Position numbers and translations under genes: made by a program
NCBI GenBank assembly: GCA_031553885.1
Contig: JAVBKV010000010.1
Coordinates: 16,663-80,662, forward strand
Direction of reading: 5' to 3'
DNA length: 64,000 bases
Source of the DNA: JAVBKV01 sp031553885
GTDB taxonomy: Bacteria; Bacteroidota; Bacteroidia; Bacteroidales; Azobacteroidaceae
Shown here: positions 60,379 through 64,000 of the stretch, piece by piece
Layout: every line of letters begins with the position of its first letter
How positions within the stretch are numbered: position 1 is the first letter of the stretch
Notes under the pieces: generated by a model
What the model was told of the DNA's origin: nothing
Database searches by the model: none
What the model saw: the letters and a program-made list of their open reading frames with translations, nothing else

Positions 60379-61350
60379 ATGATCACATTTCAAGAAGCTT
60401 TAGATCTCGTCAATCATAAAATCGAATGCATCCAATATCCCGAACGTCCTGACGGACTGTACCTTCCTATGCGCTACATTCTCTCATTGAAAGGAAAAAA
60501 AGTTCGTCCGGTGTTGACCCTGCTGGGATGTAACTTATACCGTGATGACGTGGCCGAAGCCGTTTCCCCTGCGTTAGCCTGGGAAATCTTTCACAATTTC
60601 ACCCTGATGCATGATGATGTGATGGACAAAGCGGATGTAAGGCGCGGCCTGCCCACCGTACATAAAAAATGGGATGAAAACACAGCCATTTTATCCGGTG
60701 ACGCCATGTTGATACTGGCTTACCAACACATGGCTCTCACCCCTGAAAATAAGCTTAAATGCCTGTTGGATTTATTTTCCCGAACAGCAGCGGAAATCTG
60801 TGAAGGTCAACAATACGATATGGAATTCGAACACCGGCTGGATGTTACCGAGAAAGAATACCTGGAAATGATCCGGCTGAAAACGGCTGTACTGCTGGGA
60901 GCCAGCCTGAAAAGCGGTGCCATTATCGGGAATGCCGGAGACAGTGATCTGCAAGCCTTGTACGATTTCGGCATCTGGTTGGGCCTGGCATTCCAGATCA
61001 AAGACGACCTGCTGGATATTTACGGCGAATCGTCTGTTTTCGGTAAAAAAACCGGAGGTGATATCCTTTGTAATAAAAAAACATATTTTCTGGTAAACGC
61101 ACTGACATTATCCGACGCAAAAGACCATCAGGAACTGATTCTCTGGTTACAAACCTCCGACAATGATGATGGAAAAATAACAGCAGTCACGTCTCTTTAC
61201 AATAAACTGGGCCTGAAAGAAAAAGCGGAAGAAAAAATGAAGGATTTATACCAGAAAGCCCTGGATGCATTGTCCTGCGTTCGGGTCGATGAGACCCGGA
61301 AAAAAGTGTTGTTGGATTTTGCCCGGGAATTGATGGGCAGGAATTATTGA
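60379..61350 (+). CDS. Polyprenyl diphosphate synthase (trans-isoprenyl)
   Basis: Condenses isopentenyl diphosphate onto an allylic diphosphate to build quinone side chains or C15-C20 precursors. 323 residues. First aspartate-rich motif DDVMD at 79-83 (with ARG-type VRRG after it), second DDLLD at 209-213, and KKVRPVLTLLGCN near residue 40. Product length cannot be set from sequence alone; candidates are geranylgeranyl or longer chains. Followed after 14 bases by the unrecognised gene, and that one overlaps tatD. Confidence 0.93.
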   Translation: MITFQEALDLVNHKIECIQYPERPDGLYLPMRYILSLKGKKVRPVLTLLGCNLYRDDVAEAVSPALAWEIFHNFTLMHDDVMDKADVRRGLPTVHKKWDENTAILSGDAMLILAYQHMALTPENKLKCLLDLFSRTAAEICEGQQYDMEFEHRLDVTEKEYLEMIRLKTAVLLGASLKSGAIIGNAGDSDLQALYDFGIWLGLAFQIKDDLLDIYGESSVFGKKTGGDILCNKKTYFLVNALTLSDAKDHQELILWLQTSDNDDGKITAVTSLYNKLGLKEKAEEKMKDLYQKALDALSCVRVDETRKKVLLDFARELMGRNY

Positions 61351-61364
61351 TACCCAGTTGAATC

Positions 61365-62072
61365 ATGCCTCGTAAAAAGTTCCCGGATACGGATGAAGAT
61401 CGATTGATCGCGCTACGCAGTGCCATCGACCAGGAGGAATTATGCAACCTCAACGATATGTCGATTCCTCTTCAACTGCTGTATGAAGCTAAAAATTTCC
61501 TGCTCATTTTCGAAGGTGCCGGCTTCAGCTACAAACAAGCCCTGGAAGACCAGGGAAAAATAGAAACACACTATATGGAACGGTTGGATCTGGCCCGCCT
61601 GTACATTTCCCATTTTATTCAGGTACTGAACCTGGCTGTTATCCGTAACGAAATAAAAAAAGAAAACAAATCTTCGTACTGCCTGGATCCTGAGAATCAG
61701 GAAGAAGTACCAAATCTTTCCGATGCAGAATCCATACTGGATTGGGGAGAAAAAATCATTCAGGGGGAAAACGAGCGCACGAAAAAAGGAGGAGTTCCCA
61801 TCTACAATCCCGCAATCGCCAAAGTCAAAGTGCATTGTGATATGTTTCGGGAAATCTGCCATAAATTCAAAATCTGCAGTCAAAATACGGAAAGGACTGG
61901 GGAAGTACTGGCTGACCTGAGGGTAAAAGCCGACGAATTGATCAATAACATCTGGGAATATGTGGAAGATAAATACAAAAGTTACTCACCGGATGAGCAG
62001 ATGAAAAAATTCGATAAGTATCACATTGCGTTTCATTACCAAAAAGGAGAACAATTGAATGTATTTCGTTGA
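61365..62072 (+). CDS. Cytoplasmic helical protein of unknown function
   Basis: 235 residues, no signal peptide, rich in charged residues and mostly helical by eye. Distinctive parts: FPDTDEDRLIALRSAIDQEEL, LSFL-like region FLLIFEGAGFSYKQALED, QVLNLAVIRNEIKKENKSSY, and a C-terminal ELINNIWEYVEDKYKSYSPDEQ. I do not recognise a family, but the good context (between a prenyl synthase and tatD, 14-base gap and 14-base overlap) and normal codon use make it a real gene. Confidence 0.75.
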   Translation: MPRKKFPDTDEDRLIALRSAIDQEELCNLNDMSIPLQLLYEAKNFLLIFEGAGFSYKQALEDQGKIETHYMERLDLARLYISHFIQVLNLAVIRNEIKKENKSSYCLDPENQEEVPNLSDAESILDWGEKIIQGENERTKKGGVPIYNPAIAKVKVHCDMFREICHKFKICSQNTERTGEVLADLRVKADELINNIWEYVEDKYKSYSPDEQMKKFDKYHIAFHYQKGEQLNVFR

Positions 62073-62829
62073 TACGCATACGCACATTTTTCTGGAAGAA
62101 TTCGACGAAGACATCGATCGGGTACTGGAAAGAGCATTCATGTCCGAAGTCCGTCACTTCTGCCTGCCCAATGTCGATGAGTCTACGATCGGGCGTCTGC
62201 ACCGCCTTTGCGATGCTCACCCCTCCTGTTGCCATCCGATGATGGGTCTTCATCCGACCAGCGTCCAGGCTTCCTTCGGGCAGGAATTAGAAAGTATCCG
62301 TAACTGGCTCGGAAAACGAGCATACATCGCCATAGGAGAAATCGGGATCGATCTGTATTGGGACCAGACGTTCGTGAAAGAGCAAATGGCTGTCTTCGAA
62401 GAGCAATTACGATGGAGCATCGATCTGAATCTTCCGGTAGTCATTCACAATCGGGACGCCTTCCCCCAGGTCATGGAGTGCCTGCACAAAGTGGGAGCTG
62501 ACCGGCTGCGGGGAATCTTTCACAGTTTTGGCGGAAGCCGGGAGGAACTGGAGGAAATCCTCCGGTGCAAAAACTTTCTGATCGGAATCAACGGAGTCGT
62601 GACGTTCAAAAATTCCACGTTCAGAAACTATCTGAACGAGGCGCCCCTGGAACGGATCGTACTCGAAACAGATGCCCCTTACCTGTCGCCGGTTCCTTTT
62701 CGAGGTAAGAGAAACGAGCCTTCTTATATTATAAAAACAGCGGAAAAACTGGCTGAGATTTACAATCTGCCCATGGAAGAAATTGCCCGGAAAACAACTG
62801 AAAACGCGTTACAATTATTTGATTTATAA
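62059..62829 (+). CDS. tatD: TatD-family metal-dependent hydrolase
   Basis: TIM-barrel metal-dependent hydrolase of the TatD DNase family. 256 residues. Metal ligands: FVDTHTHIF, AIGEIGIDLYW, VVIHNRDAF, GIFHSFGGS (the His) and VLETDAPYLSPVPFRGKRNEP. Members have 3'-5' exonuclease or D-aminoacyl-tRNA deacylase-like activities; the exact role is not certain. It overlaps the previous gene by 14 bases and has a Shine-Dalgarno-like AAGGAG 9 bases before its ATG. Confidence 0.94.
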   Translation: MYFVDTHTHIFLEEFDEDIDRVLERAFMSEVRHFCLPNVDESTIGRLHRLCDAHPSCCHPMMGLHPTSVQASFGQELESIRNWLGKRAYIAIGEIGIDLYWDQTFVKEQMAVFEEQLRWSIDLNLPVVIHNRDAFPQVMECLHKVGADRLRGIFHSFGGSREELEEILRCKNFLIGINGVVTFKNSTFRNYLNEAPLERIVLETDAPYLSPVPFRGKRNEPSYIIKTAEKLAEIYNLPMEEIARKTTENALQLFDL

Positions 62830-62896
62830 TATTTATCCCGGTTTCTGTGGCCATTTCGGATTCGGAATATAACACTCCAAACAACATATCAAATGC

Positions 62897-62937
62897 AAAA
62901 ATCCGGCTATTACTAATGCAACATCCGGATTTTTTTT
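62897..62937. terminator. Bidirectional terminator between tatD and DUF1254 gene
   Basis: AAAAATCCGG (62897-62906) pairs with CCGGATTTTT (62925-62934); the A-run on the left and T-run to 62937 allow termination from both sides. Confidence 0.85.
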
Positions 62938-62954
62938 AATTTAATGTAACCGAA

Positions 62955-64000
62955 TTATTTCACTTCCTCAAAATCGCCGGGTTTCCAGCTACCATCGAAA
63001 GCAGGCGCTTCAGGTCCATAAATCCGGAAATAGGAGAACCAACCCTTATTGGGTATAGTTTGAATCCAAACGCCTTCTTTACCTTCCGGAGCTTTGGGCC
63101 CGAAATACAAATCGACGGTAGCGCCTTTCTGGTCTTTCAGCTCAAACATCGAACGCAGGGCTGCTTTGTTTTGTTCGGTAGCAATTTCGCTGCGGGTTTC
63201 ATTATCATAAATGGTTATCGACCAGAATAACTTGCCCGGAACAGGTTGCGGAACCGTCAATTTATAGGTTTTGCTTCCGTCCAGATATTTTCCGGTATTA
63301 TCCTTTAAACCTAACCAATACAAGGAACCAGCGCCCGGTGCGCGGTTGAACATGGCAGGCGATTCGATTTGAGCCTGATAGAACCATTTTTCGCGGGCAT
63401 ACAGGTCAACATAGTTTTCAGTATTGAATTTTCCATCGCCGGCATAGCGCAATACAGCCCATTCCCATTGGCGGTCTTTCCATACAATACGGTCGGTGCT
63501 GCGGTCGGCAAAGGCTTGTACACGCATAATGGCATTAGCGGTTTTAGCCGCTTTTTCCAGAATGGCTTTCATGCGGGCATCTGGGTTGAACGGTTTTCCT
63601 TTTTCAATACCCAATTGGGCTAATTCGCCGTACCAGGTTCGGTATTCGGGATTGGCAGGTTCTTCGTTGATGAATCTGGCCAGGCGGTCCCAATAACCGA
63701 TATTGTCGTCCCATCGGACAGGGGTAAAATCACCCGGTTTATCATTCAACCGTATCCAGCCAAGTTCCGGTGCGGGGGTTCCCAAAGGATATACTTGGAG
63801 GGATCTCATCAGCAATTCACCTGTTTCGGGATTATTATCCAACGGAATGGCGCGTAACCATACCAATACCTGATTGGTTGTTGATTTTCCCACATAATAT
63901 CCGGCCGGTACTTTCCCTGTGTAGTTCGGCGGCAGGATGATATGCTTGCCTCCCTTGCCCTTATCGGGGCCGGGCATGCCGATATCCATCACCCACAGTT
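62955..64000 (-). CDS. DUF1254/DUF1214 protein, N-terminus outside window
   Basis: The frame is open to the right edge (two codons and more beyond the ATG at 63989), and the first visible motif MDIGMPGPDKGKGGKHIILP belongs to the middle of DUF1254 proteins, so the gene is truncated by the window. About 348 residues are visible, including the end of the DUF1254 domain and the DUF1214 domain (YWLGLKDNTGKYLDGSKTYK, FWSITIYDNETRSEI, PNKGWFSYFRIYGPEAPAFDGSW). Proteins of this architecture are usually secreted or periplasmic and of unknown function. Codon choice looks slightly richer in GCG and GCC than in the neighbours. Confidence 0.88.
   Translation of the reverse strand, partial: LWVMDIGMPGPDKGKGGKHIILPPNYTGKVPAGYYVGKSTTNQVLVWLRAIPLDNNPETGELLMRSLQVYPLGTPAPELGWIRLNDKPGDFTPVRWDDNIGYWDRLARFINEEPANPEYRTWYGELAQLGIEKGKPFNPDARMKAILEKAAKTANAIMRVQAFADRSTDRIVWKDRQWEWAVLRYAGDGKFNTENYVDLYAREKWFYQAQIESPAMFNRAPGAGSLYWLGLKDNTGKYLDGSKTYKLTVPQPVPGKLFWSITIYDNETRSEIATEQNKAALRSMFELKDQKGATVDLYFGPKAPEGKEGVWIQTIPNKGWFSYFRIYGPEAPAFDGSWKPGDFEEVK

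Noticed and set aside
1..64000. tRNA, rRNA, transposase, integrase or prophage genes
   Set aside because: Looked for by eye on both strands through the gaps and ORFs; none recognised.

Overview
The window is chromosomal DNA of a Bacteroidota member, most probably order Bacteroidales. The signs are: a SusC/SusD pair, TonB-dependent receptors with carboxypeptidase-regulatory-like N-domains, DUF4249, DUF4835 and DUF4922 proteins, a PorQ homologue (type IX secretion), carboxynorspermidine decarboxylase, and many promoters of the Bacteroidota type (TTG, 19-22 bases, TAnnTTTG). Shine-Dalgarno sequences are rare. I see no rRNA, tRNA, CRISPR array, insertion sequence or prophage. I do not assign a genus.

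Layout. 0-3.2 kb: 3' part of a TonB-dependent receptor and its DUF4249 lipoprotein. 3.2-6.7 kb: carB, preceded by a promoter, a possible 34-codon leader ORF and a terminator-like hairpin. 6.7-12.5 kb: a GH105 unsaturated glycuronyl hydrolase, a large PEP/pyruvate-binding protein with receiver-like N-domains, and glutamate dehydrogenase. 12.6-19.4 kb: SusC, SusD, a small exported protein and a calcineurin-like phosphoesterase whose start codon appears to be non-AUG. 19.4-25.7 kb: lon, a DUF2007 protein, two tandem small outer-membrane barrels and priA. 25.7-29.8 kb: panB, a PL1-type pectate lyase, nspC and a HigBA toxin-antitoxin pair. 29.9-37.2 kb: a leftward housekeeping run, coaBC - DUF4835 - recN - rlmB - ridA - uvrD/pcrA; coaBC is broken by a frame change at a run of twelve A. 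37.7-46.4 kb: an OmpA-family protein, aroK-ald, korAB (2-oxoacid:ferredoxin oxidoreductase), a small lipoprotein and a GH27 alpha-galactosidase.

46.4-57.7 kb is the most coherent accessory-like region: a peptidoglycan (MurNAc/muropeptide) salvage island. It holds murQ and a MurK-like BadF/BadG kinase (with an orphan DNA methyltransferase overlapping the end of murQ), a divergent rightward operon of GT2 glycosyltransferase - DUF4922 HIT-like protein - SpoIID-domain protein - AmpG/MurT-like permease with a 200-residue periplasmic insertion, then namZ (DUF1343, GH171) with an AIM24 protein, and a dipeptide epimerase. The pathway that follows from the families is: NamZ frees MurNAc outside the cytoplasm, the permease imports it, the kinase makes MurNAc-6-P, MurQ removes lactate, and the epimerase handles L-Ala-D-Glu. 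The roles of the GT2, DUF4922 and signal-less SpoIID proteins in it are unknown.

57.8-64 kb: cmk and porQ (leftward), tonB, a polyprenyl diphosphate synthase, an unrecognised cytoplasmic protein and tatD (rightward), and the C-terminal part of a DUF1254/DUF1214 protein that runs off the right edge.
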